DNA of 64,000 nt, taken from assembly GCA_037127255.1 (NCBI GenBank), contig JBANSL010000020.1:61453598-61517597 (forward strand), in the 5' to 3' direction. Below, piece after piece: positions 12,012 through 28,638 of this stretch (position 1 is its first letter; each line of letters opens with the position of its first letter). The position numbers and the translations under genes were made by a program. The notes below the pieces were generated by a model, which worked only from the letters and a program-made list of their open reading frames with translations, made no database searches and was not told the origin of the DNA. The stretch comes from Persicaria tinctoria (lineage: Eukaryota > Streptophyta > Magnoliopsida > Caryophyllales > Polygonaceae).

Positions 12012-12647
12012 CTAGAATTCTGCTCGGCAAAGAGGACAGTTGTTTTGAACTAAAATCCAAGATCGTAAACAATTTGGATGAAAGTGATGTTGGCATGGCG
12101 TTTGAAGAACAGGATCTGACTCGAACATTGGAAGCAGGCAAATTGTACATTCTTCATCATCAAGATCAAGGTGATATATCTCCCTTAATCCGTCAACATC
12201 CATAGGCTCTAGAGGTGCTGGAGGATCTGCTTGGTCAACCTCCATATGAATGTCATCGTTTATGTCGGACTCATAACTTGAATCAGACGAAGAGTCATCA
12301 TAAAAATGTACATTGATGTTGATGTTGGGACAAAGACCATATTCAACAAGATCAGCATCGACGTCAAACCAACTTCTAGTGTAATCCATTAGAAGCCGAT
12401 TGGCTACCTGGGTTCTAACCTCAACAGTTACTCCTGCATCCTGTAGCACTTCGTTGCAGCGGGCTAGACACATAGGCAAACCATTCCAAGTAGACGTGTG
12501 ATAGAATGTTAAGGGAATGCTGTCAGAGTGGATGGCCACAACAAGTAGACTAGGTCCATACCAGTATGACTCAAATCCTGATATTTCAACTTCATAAGTA
12601 CCAATGATGTAGTCGTAGTCTAGTTCAGTATAGGTTGGGAATGCCAT
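12012..12647 (-). CDS. RING-H2 finger protein (element cargo), 211 aa
   Basis: Single-exon ORF. The last 46 residues are a RING-H2 finger: CTIC, then CQHHFHPNC (C-x-H-x2-H-x2-C), then CPLC, ending four residues before the stop. RING-H2 proteins usually act as E3 ubiquitin ligases that bind E2 enzymes. The first about 120 residues (GTYEVEIS..., WNGLPM, AGVTVEVRTQVANRLLMDYT, VEYGLCPN) are a domain I do not recognise, shared with the neighbouring gene. An acidic Ser/Asp linker separates the two parts. The start is the ATG at 12,645-12,647, which aligns with the start of the paralogue. The ORF is intact. TGTCA-type repeats lie beyond its 3' end and GAGCA-type repeats upstream. Confidence 0.85.
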   Translation of the reverse strand: MAFPTYTELDYDYIIGTYEVEISGFESYWYGPSLLVVAIHSDSIPLTFYHTSTWNGLPMCLARCNEVLQDAGVTVEVRTQVANRLLMDYTRSWFDVDADLVEYGLCPNININVHFYDDSSSDSSYESDINDDIHMEVDQADPPAPLEPMDVDGLREIYHLDLDDEECTICLLPMFESDPVLQTPCQHHFHPNCLRSWILVQNNCPLCRAEF

Positions 12648-13189
12648 TGAAGGAGAGAAAACCTACACAGACAAAATCAAAATATACTCATACATTAGAC
12701 ATTGACTTAAAAATAAAACATTACATCGATATTATTAAGAAATAAACATTAGAGAAAGACAAAAGAGAAAAAATTCCTGAAAAACTGGAAAACCCCTAAC
12801 TGATGACTTCTAATGACAGTAAGAATCACATAACACCAACGGAATATAATGCAATAGGAAATAAGCAAGACAAAGACCAATATATGAACATTAGTAGACT
12901 AAAAAGCAAGGGGAAGTTCAACGAAAATCGGAGAATACAACAATAAAAAAAATTACTGAAGCAGTACATCAAAATAACAGATAACGTTTGTTTTTAAAGG
13001 AAGAAAACGGAAAGGAGTACATACCACAACAGGAATCGCACCTTGAAAGCAAGAAATCTTGATGAGAACGAGAGAGGATGAAGATGAACAAGAAGAAGAA
13101 GATGAAACGACTTGCAGACAATCTGAACAACGTTTAAGCACATTATAAATAAGCGGGAAATGGGTCGGGCATCTCTAAACGAAGCCCAA
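12648..13189. other. 5' flank of RING-H2 gene 1
   Basis: No further coding exon is convincing. The Ser-rich minus frame at 12,953-13,141 lies in probable leader sequence; an untranslated leader intron is possible. A minus-strand TATAAAT-like box (reverse complement at about 13,144-13,151) lies upstream. Confidence 0.35.
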
Positions 13190-13690
13190 CAGTTATGTTG
13201 AAGGCAATATCAACAACTTAAACATTTGTGCAAAATTAATGTGTTGATAAGCAAAAATAAGATTATGTTTAGCAAATTTCCACCAATAGCCAATGTTCAG
13301 AAATTTTAATCTGATGATGAGCAAAAATAATAACATGGTGCAAAAAAAAAAAATTATTGGAAAATTTTAAAATTATATTGACAAAAAATATAATCATTAT
13401 GATAATATTTCAACTATAAACTACTGTTGTGCAACTATAACCTACTGTTGAGCAAAAATAAGTTAATGTTGAGCAAAATTACTCCAATCACCCCCACACA
13501 TTGTGTAACTTTATTCTATCATTGAAAAAATTAAGACCACGTTGTGTAACACTCTATTAAGAAACTATAAAATTAGATTGACAAGTAAAATTGAATCATA
13601 ATGGACAAAATTTCACAAGTCTCAATTGTGGTGCAAAAATAATCTATTGTTGAGCAAGTTTAACTTACACAACATACACTCGCAGAACCA
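13190..13690. repeat. GAGCAAAAATAA-type repeat cluster, copy 2
   Basis: Many units such as GTTGAGCAAAAATAA, GTTGTGCAACTATAA and AGCAAATTTCCACCAATAGCC, related to the 189-bp repeat at 1052-1632 but more diverged. It lies upstream of RING-H2 gene 1. Confidence 0.8.
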
Positions 13691-14310
13691 TATAATAGAA
13701 GACTGGTATCACCACTAGTTGTAACTAATACAAGTCTGGTGTCAATACTATGTGCATTAAACACTCCTGACAACCACATACACTTTGAAATAAAAATATA
13801 CAAGTGTAGTGTTACCAATATTTGTAACTAGTATCAGTGTCAGCACTACATTGGGTCTAAAACACCTAGTGTCACCACATGAAATTCAAATATAAAAAAG
13901 GATCAAACTGGTGACACCACAAATTCAAACTAATATAACCCACAATGTCAACAATAATAACACCTCTTTCACCCCGTACACTTAAGAATAAAAAAATACA
14001 ACACTCGTGTCATCACTACTTGTAATATAATATGAGTGACACCAATACTTTGCATCTCAAACACATAGTGTCCATCACATACACTATAAAATAAAATAAA
14101 AATACAAATACAAATACATACACTTCAAAAATCATAGAATACAATACTTGAATATCAGGGGGGGATGGGGGGAAACCAGTGTCACCACTAATTGTAACTG
14201 ATATCAGTGTCAGCACTACTTGGGACACCAAACACCTAGTGTCACCACACACAATGCAAAATCAAAAAATACAACTATGGTGTCGGCATTACTTTAAACT
14301 AATCAGACAA
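13691..14310. repeat. TGTCA(C/G)CACTA-type repeat cluster, copy 2
   Basis: Irregular units such as AGTGTCAGCACTACTTGGG and CACCTAGTGTCACCACA occur about ten times, beyond the 3' end of RING-H2 gene 2. Confidence 0.8.
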
Positions 14311-14579
14311 TAAATGTTAACAATACTTTGGGCATGAAAAACACAGAATCATACACAAACAAATTTAACAGTGCACGAATTTCATTAATATTATACATTT
14401 CCAAACACCAGTTAGGACTAATAGTTACAAAATACATTGGTATGATTAGAATGGAAATCATATACAAAAAGGTACCAGATACCAACTTCCATTCATACCA
14501 TACATTCCATTAGCTTAACTACCAGAAAATAGATGCACCTACAATGTCTTCTCAAAGCAAATATACATTACAAATAAGC

Positions 14580-15176
14580 CTAAAAGGGTGATCGACATAG
14601 TGGACAAATGGGTTCATATGACAACCACTCTAGAATACACCCTGTGTGGAAGGTATGATCACACAGTGACCGAAGGGTTGGCGTTGATGGCAGCATCGGA
14701 TCAAGACATATAGAGCACTGGTCCACATCCTCTGGAGAAGCTGGGGGATCCACATGCTCTTCAGAATCTATGCTCATCTCAGAATGAGAGCTTGAATCAG
14801 AGCTCATGGCATCTTCAGATTCTTCAATGAAACGTACATCGATAATGAGATCAGGGCAAAGACCATATTCAACGAACTCAGCATCGCCTGAAAACCACCT
14901 GTGAGTATAATCCATTAGCATCAGGTTGGCTACTTGAGTTCGAACCACAGCAGTGACCCCTGCTTCATGTAACAACTGATCACATTGTTCATAAGTCATC
15001 GGCAACCCATTCCACTCAGTGAAATGGTCCAGGAACAGCTCCGGGATCCTTTCAGAATTGATAGCCACGTGCAAGATGCTAGGTCCATAAACAGGCGTCC
15101 GCCTTGGTGTGATTACCACTTCAAAAGACCCAACAGTGTAATGGTAACCAATTTGAACTTCAATTGGAAGTGCCAT
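14580..15176 (-). CDS. RING-H2 finger protein (element cargo), 198 aa, paralogue of gene 1
   Basis: Intact single-exon ORF starting at the ATG at 15,174-15,176. The C-terminus is a RING-H2 finger: CSIC, CDHTFHTGC, CPLC, ending SPF. The N-terminal domain matches its neighbour in WNGLPM, the AGVTAVVRTQVANL segment, LMDYTHRWF and VEYGLCPD, so the two genes are ancient tandem duplicates with clearly diverged sequence. The linker is acidic and Ser-rich. A role as an E3 ubiquitin ligase follows from the RING-H2 family; the substrate is unknown. The flanking repeat arrangement is the same as for gene 1 (GAGCA-type upstream, TGTCA-type downstream), so the duplication included the flanks. Confidence 0.85.
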   Translation of the reverse strand: MALPIEVQIGYHYTVGSFEVVITPRRTPVYGPSILHVAINSERIPELFLDHFTEWNGLPMTYEQCDQLLHEAGVTAVVRTQVANLMLMDYTHRWFSGDAEFVEYGLCPDLIIDVRFIEESEDAMSSDSSSHSEMSIDSEEHVDPPASPEDVDQCSICLDPMLPSTPTLRSLCDHTFHTGCILEWLSYEPICPLCRSPF

Positions 15177-15599
15177 CTAAGGATACAAAACATACACAAC
15201 ACAAAATAAATATACACTCATATAAATTGCTGAAATCAAAACCCTAACCGACTGAAAGATGATGAAAAACTCATCTAAAAATCAGGAAAAAACAAAATAA
15301 AACTTGCTGTAAAATGTAAAAACCCTAACCGATTTTATACAGCTTACAAGATATCGAAAGGGAGAGAAATAGGGCGCACCTTGGGAAGAAGACTCCGGAA
15401 AGAGGAAGAGCTTGTGGAGGACGACGAAAAGACTTGGAGAGAGGGTAAGGATGAAGACAGTGGAAAGGGTTTGAATAACGTTGGACTATTGAAGAAACGA
15501 GGAAGAACACCGCTTTAAATAAAGTTACCGACTTGGGCCAACTTCTTTCATCAGTTATTGGGCCAAGGGCTCATGGCTTGAGGTTTAAAATAAACCAAC

Positions 15600-16260
15600 A
15601 ACCAATTTCGTCCAAATTCTATTGTTGTGCAAAATTTAACCTATTGTTCAGCAAAAATAATATCATGTTGAGCAAATTTTCACAAATCGACCATGGTGTG
15701 CAATTTAATTTTAATTATGGCCAAATAAAGGACAACATGATGAGATAAATATATTTGAAAATTCAAAAATTATATTAAGGAAAGATAATATCATATTGGG
15801 AACAAATTCACATAGATCAATTGTTGTGCAAAATTTAACCTATTGTTCAACAAAAATATGATCATGTTAGCAAATTTTCACTAATCGACCATCGTATGCA
15901 ATTTCATTCTAACGATAACCAAAAAAAAGGGGGCATCGTAAAAAAATATATATTTAAAGATTCAAAATTTATATTAAGCAAAAATAAGATGTTATTGGGC
16001 ACAAATTCACAAAGATCAATTGTTTTGCAAAATTTAACCTGTTGTTCAGCAGAAATATGATAATGTTGAGCAAATTTTCACCAATCGACCATGGTATGAA
16101 ATTTAATTCGAACGATGACCAAAAACAAGAGAGCAGCGTAAGAAAATATATATTTAAAAAGTAGAAAATTATATTAACGAAAAATAGGATCATAATGAGC
16201 AAAAAATCACAAAGATCAATGTTTGTGCAAAATTTAACCTAATGTTCAGCAAAATACAAC
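15600..16260. repeat. GAGCAAAAATAA-type repeat cluster, copy 3
   Basis: Three to four irregular units of about 190 bp, each with GTTGTGCAAAATTTAACCTATTGTTCAGCAAAAATA and AGCAAATTTTCACnAATCGACCATGG-like parts. Unit starts near 15,620, 15,825, 16,018 and 16,225 give a period close to the 189 bp of the left array. Confidence 0.8.
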
Positions 16261-16442
16261 AACAGTCTCAACGCTGCTTGAAACTAACATCAGTGTCACC
16301 ACTATTTTCGTACTTACGCAGCTGGTGTCAGCCCATAATGTTCTCTTATCTATCTTGAGCACTTAATTTGTCAGATTACATCCGAACTTCATCACTTACC
16401 CAACAACAACCTATCTAACTACTCATTCTAAAATTTAAAACT

Positions 16443-21847
<5,405 letters not shown>

Positions 21848-21869
21848 AAAATGTCCGTACAGAAACTAA

Positions 21870-21884
21870 ATTAGGTATATATAG
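21870..21884 (-). promoter_or_regulatory. TATA-like box of the second Ulp1-like gene
   Basis: The minus strand reads GCCCCTATATATACC. It lies only about 25-35 bp upstream of the ATG used here, so the leader would be very short or the true start could be a later Met. Confidence 0.4.
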
Positions 21885-21886
21885 GG

Positions 21887-21966
21887 GCTATTTCGCAAAT
21901 TTGTCCAAATACGCGTCTATTTCGCAAATACGTCCAATTAGTGTGCCTATTTCGCAAATTTTTTCT
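21887..21966. repeat. Probable right terminal region of the large MULE
   Basis: The motif CTATTTCGCAAAT occurs three times (about 21,888, 21,918 and 21,947), alternating with TTTGTCCAAATACG and ACGTCCAATTAG. Read inward on the minus strand the end is AATTTGCGAAATAGGCAC, similar in character to the T/A-rich, internally repeated TIRs of plant MULEs. The partner TIR is outside the window. Confidence 0.5.
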
Positions 21967-23567
21967 TATAATTAATCCTTTTTTGTTAAAATAATTTCTA
22001 TATTTATATAATTAATACGGCTTAGTATATAATTAGAATGTCGATCATGAGATGACGTCAATACTAAATTTCTTCATTAATTTTACTCCTAATCTTTTGT
22101 TTCGACACTCACATTTGCTTAGACTAAATTGTTTGCAACCGCTGTTTATATAATTAATACAGTGGAGTATAAGTTATTATGTCGTTATCAAGAACAGTAT
22201 GACCGACTGAGTCCAATTCGATTGACTGAGTTGCAACCCCCGTTATTATGTTGTTATCACGATCTTGAGTATGACCTTCTATTCGACTCAGTCCATATTT
22301 TTCCTATATACACTTAGTTTAATCACTTTTAAATTAGATTACGAGGTTCACCTCTTTTATTTTAGGGTTTTTCTATAATAAAGTATATATCTTTATCATA
22401 TAGAAGGGTATATAATAGATAAATGGTTGTTAAAAAAATTGATCCTCCATATGGATTATCACTGAATTGATTTGACCTACAGTAAGAACTTGTGTTCTTA
22501 TTTCTCTCCCCCCCCCCCCCCCCCAAATAAATGGAGAGAAGAAATCACAACTGCTTTTAATGGATTGTGCTTTCTGCTACTAAAAAAAATTGTCCCTGAC
22601 ATTAATTAAAGATTGAAGAAGGTGGATTTAAAGATGGATATTCTAGGATCTTGATGAAACTATATATGCCAAACTGTAGACGTGCGTACGTCCTGATAGT
22701 TCAATTGTTGTATGCATATATGTATATGTATATATACTACCTAATTAAGGATCTAGCTAGCTTTGATTGCTTCTGGTGCTTATTTTGAATATGAATATAA
22801 TTTTTTAGTTTTCTAAATAAATGACGAAAATAATCTAGTGTTACATATAAATATAGAAATAGAATAGGAAGGGAAGTAGACGACGTTGCTTTGGTTTTTT
22901 TTTTTTGATAAAGTAAAAATTGAGACAGGTTTGATTTTCGAGAAGTTGGTAAACAAGGTGCAACCTACAAGCGTCGAATACTTTACAAAGGATATAGAAA
23001 GTCCATCAAACATACAAAACACATGGGGATTCCATTCTAAAATCAATTAGTGTTAAATGAGGTAGTTAACCGAGTTATATAAAAGATTTGAATTCACCTT
23101 CCAATCAATGTCTCCCACGGTCATATTCTCAACAAATAGTGCCTTTCGATGTCATATTCATACGGTCTTGGTCAATTATTATCAGTGTGGCCTTGCAAAT
23201 TGCAATAATTGGTTCACTTTTCTGGCCTTGCAAATTGCAATAATTGGTTCACTTTTCACTGAATTAATGGCCGGAGAGGAAATCAACCCCACCATTTCCC
23301 GGCCATCTCGATCACTGAGATTTTTATAATTGTGGCTCATTCTATATTTCTATGTGTTTGTCACTTTTTAATTAGCTAGAAAAAATAGTTCTGTAATCCA
23401 TGAAAACACTTCGTATATATTTTAACGTTTTCTCGAACATATTTTTCTTATAATAAGCTAAACATACGCAAATAGTAATAACCTAGCTATATTTTGTTGG
23501 CTTTTACTTTATTTATTTATTTTTTATATGATTCGCCTCTATTTTATAATTTTCTTTACTAATCCAA
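21967..23567. other. Intergenic, no gene seen
   Basis: AT-rich sequence with no supportable ORF. It holds a C16 tract at 22,509-22,524, and TGGCCTTGCAAATTGCAATAATTGGTTCACTTTTC repeated at 23,190 and 23,222. Its first about 60 bp resemble 40,318-40,378, an interspersed repeat. Confidence 0.6.
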
Positions 23568-23918
23568 GGGCTCGTTTGGTTCAACGTGGGAATTGAAATT
23601 CCCGGGAAGTTATTTCATGGGAATTGAATTCCCAGGAAGTCTAATTCACGGGAATTGTGAAAATACGTTTGGTTAACTTTTTAGTTTAGAGTATTAAATA
23701 GGGGAATTGAGAATTTTTAAATAGAAAATGAGGGAATTGCAACTTACCTAGGGAGGAGGAGGTAAGTTAAATTCCTATGAAATGGAGGAATTGAACTTCC
23801 TGAGAATTTAACTTCCTGGGTTTTTCTGCGGAAAAAAATTCAACCAAAGACATATATTTTAGCTACTTCCTGGGTTTTTGTACTTTCTGAGTTTTTCAAT
23901 TGCTAACCAAACGAACCC
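23568..23918. mobile_element. 351-bp MITE (GGGCTCGTTTGGTT ends), copy 1
   Basis: The ends are GGGCTCGTTTGGTT and AACCAAACGAACCC, with internal inverted GGGAATTGAAATTCCCGGGAAG-type arms. A second copy of exactly the same length lies in the opposite orientation at 58,493-58,843. No coding capacity. The flanks CAA/TAA could be a decayed 3-bp duplication. Confidence 0.85.
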
Positions 23919-23978
23919 TAATAGGTAGGTTAAACAAATATTTATTTCAGATATAATTTTAGCCAATCACAATTAATG

Positions 23979-24590
23979 ATACATGGAGTGGACCATAATT
24001 ATTGCCAAGATGACCCTTTTTCAGGGAATATTGAGCTCCTAGTAGAAGGAGACTGTCTTGTGGTTATTAACGCTCTACTGGGTGACTGGTCGTGTTCCTG
24101 GAACATTGAGTTGTTAATGGCGGATACATTTGTAGACCTCTCCTCAATTTCTAATGTTGCTATTCGTCATATTTTCAGAGAATTTAATACCGTGGCTGAT
24201 ATGATTGCATGTCTGGCTCATAGTATCCCTGCCGATGATAGCATGGTCTCCGACTCAGAACTGCGCGTTCTCGTCCATTCGGACGATCTAGGAAAGAAGC
24301 TCAGTCGTCGGCGTCTTTCTTAATTCTTATCTAGCTTTAAAAAAAGATGACCCTTTTTCGAGTTCCAATCCTCCAATGTCCCCATTTTCTTCATATTCCC
24401 TATCTCTTCTCACAAAATTTCACCTTTTAATATTTTTCTTTTTTCTTTTTTATTTTATTTTATTTATATTTTTTTTTTTTAATTTTGGGGAGGGGGAGCC
24501 AAAATCAGGGGGATGTCCCTTTGGAACAGTTGATCCCAACCCTCCACACGGACCACAATTATTGCCAAGATGATACATGGAGTATTTTCG
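23979..24590. repeat. Local duplication around the LINE insertion
   Basis: GGACCAtAATTATTGCCAAGATGA near 23,990 recurs as GGACCACAATTATTGCCAAGATGA near 24,548, and GATACATGGAGT near 23,979 recurs near 24,571 in the other order. A short host sequence therefore exists twice on either side of the LINE fragment. Confidence 0.55.
24023..24344 (+). mobile_element. 5'-truncated LINE tail encoding the end of an RNase H domain
   Basis: The 15-bp direct repeat AGATGACCCTTTTTC flanks it (24,008-24,022 and 24,345-24,359), and the insert ends in TTTAAAAAA. Both are signatures of target-primed reverse transcription. The insert encodes the C-terminal part of an RNase H-like domain (LLVEGDCLVVINAL, then IRHIFREFNTVADMIA, as in plant L1 ORF2), stopping at 24,321-24,323. 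Only about 320 bp were copied. The frame is open through the insert, suggesting a fairly recent event. Confidence 0.88.
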
Positions 24591-25387
24591 ATGCACTATT
24601 TATTTTATTTTGGATATAATTTTACTTAAACAAAATTTTAAAAAAATAATTACTAATATTGTTCTCGTATCTTGTTGTAATTTTGATATTCAATTAATAC
24701 ATTAACTATTATGCCATATGTTCAAAATGAATATATTCGATTATTTATATTATATTTTTTTTTATTAAGGATAATAATAAATAAAATTAAAATAATATTG
24801 TATAAAATTAAAATAGTGTCAAACTATATAATATTTATAATATATACTCAATTTTATATATTTTAGTTTTTTATTCTATTACATATACTAAAAGAGTTTT
24901 AAAATAAAATAATATTTTGTAAAATTATAATTGTGATACCCTATATAATATTTTCATAATTAATTTATAAATTTAATTAAAAATTAGCATTGTATTAACT
25001 ATTATTTACCACCAATTAAATTTGGTGTTTATTTTAGATTTAGTATTAAAATAATATAGATTAATTTCTTGCTTATTAGTAAGAATCGTTTCATAGCGAA
25101 TAATATTGCATTAATTAATTTTAAAATAATTTCATATTTATTATTAATAAGTATGAAACTAATAAAATAAATTAATTAAAAAATTAATATTTTATAAAAT
25201 ATGAACTTGTTGAAAAGTTTAAATAATTTTTAATATGTAACAAATAGAGGAGATTTAATTATCTTTAAATAAACATTTTAAATAAACACCAAATAAAAAA
25301 TGGAAAGAGTATTTATTGATTAATTAAATACAAATTGCAAAGGCTATTCCCCATACGCGTCCTCTAATTCCACCGCAAAATATTTCG
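24440..25387. other. AT-rich intergenic DNA, no gene seen
   Basis: T-rich and then A/T-rich sequence without supportable ORFs. Confidence 0.6.
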
Positions 25388-25500
25388 GTTGGGCACCCAA
25401 AAAGGTGTTACACTTCCGTGCCCTTAATACGGAAGCACAACTAAAAGATAAATTTATAACTTCCATTTTTTAAACACGGGAGTTGTAAATATTAGTTGTA

Positions 25501-25665
25501 CTTCCGTTTTTGAAAAACGAGAGTACAAACTTTATTTTTGCCTTCCGTTTTTAAAAAACGAGAGTACAAACTTTATTTTTGCCTTCCGTTTTTGAAAAAC
25601 GAGAGTACAAACTTTATTTTTGCCTTCCGTTTTAAAAAAACGAGAGTTATAAAACTGGGTTGTAC
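25501..25665. repeat. 41-bp tandem repeat near the left end of the second MULE
   Basis: CTTCCGTTTT starts at 25,501, 25,542, 25,583 and 25,624, a regular 41-bp period, with GAGAGTACAAACTTTATTTTTGC between. Each unit holds an inverted repeat CCGTTTTTxAAAAACG. Confidence 0.92.
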
Positions 25666-26019
25666 TTTCGTATTTAAAAAAACGGAAGTACAATTTTAAT
25701 TATACATCCCCCCTTCCAAATATACATCCCCTATTCCAAATATACATAGATGAAAGAAAAACTCAATCAAATATATTGTATAAGTTACATTTTGATATCC
25801 TTTAAGATAATGTTTTATAAATATTTGATTTTTTTTATAAAAATTGGTTAATATAATTAATAAAAAAATCAAATAATAATTGAAAATAAATAATAACTAA
25901 AATATAATAAAGTCCTTAAATTTCAATTAGAATTTTGATAATGATTTGTGATACTTTACAATAACATATATATTGATCCAAACAAATTCAATCAAAATTC
26001 TGATAAACTAAACTTTTCT

Positions 26020-26105
26020 TTTTTATAAGGTAAGCATTCGAGGGTCAGACATGTTTAACTCCTTGAGTGGCCAATAAGTCGGCAGACGGCGAACCGTCGC
26101 ACATA
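26020..26105 (-). repeat. LINE-type 3' tail fragment
   Basis: The minus-strand reading GTATGTGCGACGGTTC...CCGTCTGCCGACTT matches the tails near 49,900 (minus) and 54,300 (plus). It is a dispersed repeat, probably the 3' end of an L1-type LINE. Confidence 0.5.
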
Positions 26106-26770
26106 CAACAAACTAAATAACACAAATTAACATAGATGAAAGAAAAACTCAATCAACCCATAAAGTTAAACTAAACTTATGTTAAACTTGTATAAAAGTA
26201 TATGTGAGATTAGCCGATATATATTCTCAAACAATTAGCTTAAACAGAACATAAAAACTTAATACTTTTTAGGTTGTATAAAATAATGGGGATTTAATTT
26301 TTTTCACTAACTTAAAGTCATGGTAAAGAGGAAGAAAAATAAATAAAATATAAAATCAATCAAAATTTTAATTTTAAATGAAATTCAAAACTTATCTTTG
26401 AATGCAAAAGAAAGGTTTATTGATTATGCGAACCAACATTCAAAGCTTTTGATTTCTGGTAGGTTTATTGATTATGAGTTTAGAATAAATTAAACTCATC
26501 GGTTGCCAATACTAAACCATATATATCATTTCATCGATATAACAAACCTACTCACAAACTAAAGAGACAAAATAAAATTTTCATAGAGAGTTGCAATTTT
26601 AAAATATTCTAATAAGGACGTTGAACAAAAGGAATTCCAAAACATACAACGTCCAACTAATATGTCTACATACTAAACTATGAATTTAGAGTAAGCAACA
26701 TAATAAACTACTCCTGGGTGTAGTAACGATGCTGGCTGGGTCCTACTTGTTGATGTTGGGATGGCATCCA

Positions 26771-28031
26771 CTATGGGGCGACACGCGGCAGTGGATCATC
26801 ACCCATCAAGAGACGATGCAACGAAGCTATCTCATCTGCGGATGCACCTTGACCACGCTCGTGTAGCTCGAGCACCATGATTACAGCATGCTGACGACGC
26901 TGCATCAACATTCGTTTGAATGACAAATAAAATTAATCTATGTGTTTATATAATATTACAGATATGATATTCATTGGCGAATGAATGTAAAGTTTACCTC
27001 CTCAAGGTCTATCATCGGGGGGGGCACGTAGGGGGATCTGATGTGTATGAGCTCTGTAGAAGAAACGGTTTACCATGTTGAATGTAGTAATCAAAGTAAT
27101 CATCAGAAACCTCCCATGGAGCCAAAGATAATGGACACATATCTATTATAAACCGACACTCATGGCGATCCCGATCATCCCATAAATCATATTGGTCACT
27201 GTAGGCAGCAATGTACTCATGTGGGTTGTTTGGCGTGTATACCTCATAAGGCTTGAATGGTGGAAGAGGTATATGCTGGACCCGTCCAAACTGGCGAACA
27301 ACACGGTCCGGATAGTAAGGCTCATAAATTCCCATGTTGCCGATGAGCCCTCTGTAGAATGACACTGATTCTGGCCCTTCTAAATTCTGAACAGGTTTCT
27401 TGTATGGCCACCAGCACACATTATCCACTTTTAGTGTGTCAAACCACTTTCTATATACCACCAGTTTGCTAAGGTCCTTCATCTTTGTCCGATCAATGTC
27501 GGGTGCAACCCCAAATGGCAACACATTACCATCATCATCCTCCACATTAAGCTTGACAGATGTACGCGTGAATGAAAAATAATGCCATATCCACATCTAC
27601 AGAGAAAGTAAAAATAAATTGAGGAAAAATAAACATGCTCATACTGTGTCATCATTATCATAGCTAGATCTAGAATTATAAAGGATAACTGAAGCTAAAT
27701 CTGTGACTGAAAGAATCAATAATTAGTCTTGAAGGCTTTACCACTAACTATAATTCATATATATTCATCTTCCTATCGAAATTAACCTAAGTAGTTCAAA
27801 TCAAAATTGAAATATATGAAGTAAATAGTTGGGTGAATTACATACATGGAGGAGAGCCCCGAAACCAGACATTTGCTTTGTCTCTGCCCTGGAAGCCTCG
27901 CCCAATTGACGATATAGGAGCGCAAGAGCACATGTACCCCAAGCAAAGGTATCGAGCTCCTCAATGTAATCCAGAACGAATCTTGCATATTTGGGCTTGA
28001 TTCTATCACTGGAAATTATCTCCAAGAACAT
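26771..28031 (-). CDS. Plant mobile domain (PMD) protein, partial/possibly frameshifted
   Basis: Minus exons are about 28,031-27,846, 27,596 to about 26,998, and 26,899-26,771 (stop TAG). The first join is GT/AG and in phase, giving ...SGFGALLH / MWIWHYFSF, the core of the plant mobile domain (LDTFAWGTCALALLYRQL before it, WFDTLKVDNVCWWPY after it). Such domains occur in MAIN/MAIL proteins and in MULE and Ty3 cargo. The second exon reaches a stop at 27,012 right after a C8 run (plus strand G8 at 27,017-27,024). One base fewer or more would carry it to a good donor and into the last exon, which is 43 codons and in phase. No N-terminal exon upstream of 28,031 was found. Confidence 0.72.
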
Positions 28032-28160
28032 ATGACAAGCAATTCATAAAAACACGTAAGAAAAAAAGACAAGAAGCTAGTTAACAAAAGCAATGGAAGT
28101 TAGAAAGCAACAACGATGCTAGTTCAATACACAGTTGTCAGGAAAGAAGAAGGCACATAC

Positions 28161-28415
28161 AAAATTTCATCCCCAACCCCAATCACTGAGGCTGTTGGCA
28201 CGACAGATATATGACTTGTATCCAAACTGTCTGAACCATTATTAAGTGGTACCTTTCCATGTACTTGAAGAGGTTTCTTCACTCTTCCAACTCGTTCCAG
28301 TCTTCCATCTGAAAGCAGATAAGCTGGCCTATATTTGTCTTTACTGGTAGCAGGATTGCTGATGGACATCCGTGCATTTGACACAGTATCATATACGCTT
28401 CTAATGGAAGTATAT
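28161..28415 (-). other. Unrecognised exon-like ORF segment
   Basis: Open minus frame bordered by a good acceptor (TTATTAACAG at 28,416) and donor (GTATGT at 28,160), translating to a Ser/Lys/Val-rich segment containing RPAYLLSDGRLERVGRV. It may be an exon of a host gene captured by the element. I do not recognise the family, and phases with neighbouring exon-like pieces do not agree. Confidence 0.35.
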
Positions 28416-28638
28416 CTGTTAATAATATTTGAACATCAAGATTTTGCACGCCTGACGTCGTTGCAATTTCATCATCAATAAACTAATAGCCTAATTCATA
28501 TAAAGACATGAGCTCAAATAAATCAAGTGCATCTCTTTCCATAGTAACTTAACAACTCAGTTAAATGAACAAAATTATTTGCTTAATTACCCCTTGATCA
28601 TAGAGATTGCAGTATGGTACTTTGCATTTCAGCAGGAA

